Assembly: GCF_001493375.1 (NCBI RefSeq)
Contig: NZ_LN929897.1
Coordinates: 101,078 to 165,077 of the forward strand
Length of the DNA: 64,000 nucleotides
Origin: Streptomyces specialis
GTDB lineage: Bacteria; Actinomycetota; Actinomycetes; Streptomycetales; Streptomycetaceae
Reading direction: 5' to 3'
Shown: in pieces, positions 63,453 through 64,000 of the stretch
Layout of the letters: every line of letters begins with the position of its first letter
Numbering within the stretch: position 1 is the stretch's first letter
Made by a program: the position numbers and the translations under genes
The notes under the pieces: generated by a model
Told to the model about the DNA's origin: nothing
Databases searched by the model: none
Seen by the model: only the letters and a program-made list of their open reading frames with translations

Positions 63453-63867
63453 ATGACCGACGACCTCACCACCGAGCCCGTCGCGGAGCGGCGGGCGCCG
63501 TCCGGGGCCGGGCCGACCCGCAGCCGGCGCCACAAGGTGATCGGTGGTGTCTGCGGCGGATTCGGCCGGTACTGCAACCTCGACCCGGTGATCTTCCGGG
63601 TCCCGCTCGCGGTGCTGTCCGTCATCGGCGGTCTCGGGTTCGTCGCCTACGGTCTGGCCTGGCTGCTCATCCCCTTCGAGGGCGAGGAGGAGAACGAGGG
63701 CCGCCGGCTGCTGTCCGGGCGGGTGGAGGGGCCGGGGCTGACGGCGCTGCTGTTCATCGTGGCGGGCTGCGGACTGCTGCTGGCGTCGCTGGGCAACCAG
63801 GGCGCGGGCACCTGGTTCTCCGTGATGGTGCTGGGGGCGCTGGCCGCCGCGGCCCGCTGGTCGCTGC
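63453..63867 (+). CDS. PspC-domain membrane protein (truncated by adapter)
   Basis: 138 residues are visible. A basic PspC domain (RSRRHKVIGGVCGGFGRYCNLDPVIFRVPLAVL) is followed by hydrophobic helices. The frame then enters adapter sequence at 63868, so the C-terminus is not in the assembly. It is divergent from the PspC histidine kinase and probably part of its stress response. Confidence 0.88.
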
Positions 63868-64000
63868 GAGTCTCTTATCAACATCTGACGCTCACCCCGA
63901 AGTGGCTTGTATAGATTTATGACGTGTCGGCACATTCATTAATTTACTAACCCAACAATGTTATTTCGAACCACCCACTCACCACACCAACACTAACAAC
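63868..64000. other. Sequencing-adapter artefact at contig end (Nextera P5 side)
   Basis: 63868-63886 is a mosaic end with 4 mismatches. It continues GACGCT..CCGA to 63900, and GTATAGATTTATGACGTG plus TCGGCACATTCATT resembles the P5 tail (GTGTAGATCTCGGTGG... TATCATT). The rest is AT-rich noise. No genomic information should be read here. Confidence 0.9.

Overview
The window is high-GC actinobacterial DNA. The bldM and shbA genes, a WhiB-family gene, many GTG starts and a gene order matching the Streptomyces ribosomal/bldM/guaB region all point to Streptomyces or a close relative. It is almost entirely conserved core chromosome. I found no rRNA, tRNA, CRISPR array, prophage or natural insertion sequence.

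Layout. 1-3500: the end of fusA, tuf, an NAD(P)-binding protein and a DUF5954-like protein. 3.5-20.5 kb: the complete S10, spc and alpha ribosomal operons (rpsJ to rplQ), with secY, adk, map, infA and rpoA in the usual places. 20.5-25 kb: truA, a secreted/membrane protein of unknown function, rplM-rpsI, glmM. 25-35 kb: coaA, a short glutaminase-domain relic of GlmS, acpS, nnr, alr, an alpha/beta hydrolase, and the t6A tRNA-modification genes tsaE, tsaB and tsaD with rimI. 35-42.5 kb: a methyltransferase, a polysaccharide deacetylase, groES-groEL1 under two CIRCE operators, an ester-cyclase-like gene, an SDR, a WhiB-like gene, and bldM behind a match to the sigma-BldN promoter consensus. 42.5-50 kb: shbA, guaB, a RelE/ParE-like small gene, guaB3, a nucleotide-sugar dehydrogenase homologue and glpD. 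49.5-58 kb: a receptor Ser/Thr kinase, a large pseudokinase, an aldehyde dehydrogenase and a GMC oxidoreductase. 58-64 kb: chorismate mutase, guaA, a degraded cupin, a K+ channel, and a PspC-type two-component system beside a PspC gene that runs into the contig end.

The strongest non-gene signal is technical. Four stretches (28332-28541, 50566-50756, about 57905-58053, 63868-64000) are Illumina Nextera/Tn5 adapter read-through left in the assembly, with mosaic ends, index barcodes, P5/P7 tails and poly-A. They split nnr and the Ser/Thr kinase gene. Removing 229 bp and 205 bp respectively restores both frames. The window therefore contains artificial joins, and order across them rests on conserved gene order only.

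The main biological oddities are proteins that keep a fold but have lost catalytic residues: a GlmS glutaminase-only relic, a YkuD-like protein with Cys changed to Gly, a nucleotide-sugar dehydrogenase with Cys changed to Gly, a pseudokinase with an insert of about 285 residues, and a shortened cupin reading into the guaA antisense strand. I found no convincing new multi-gene system.
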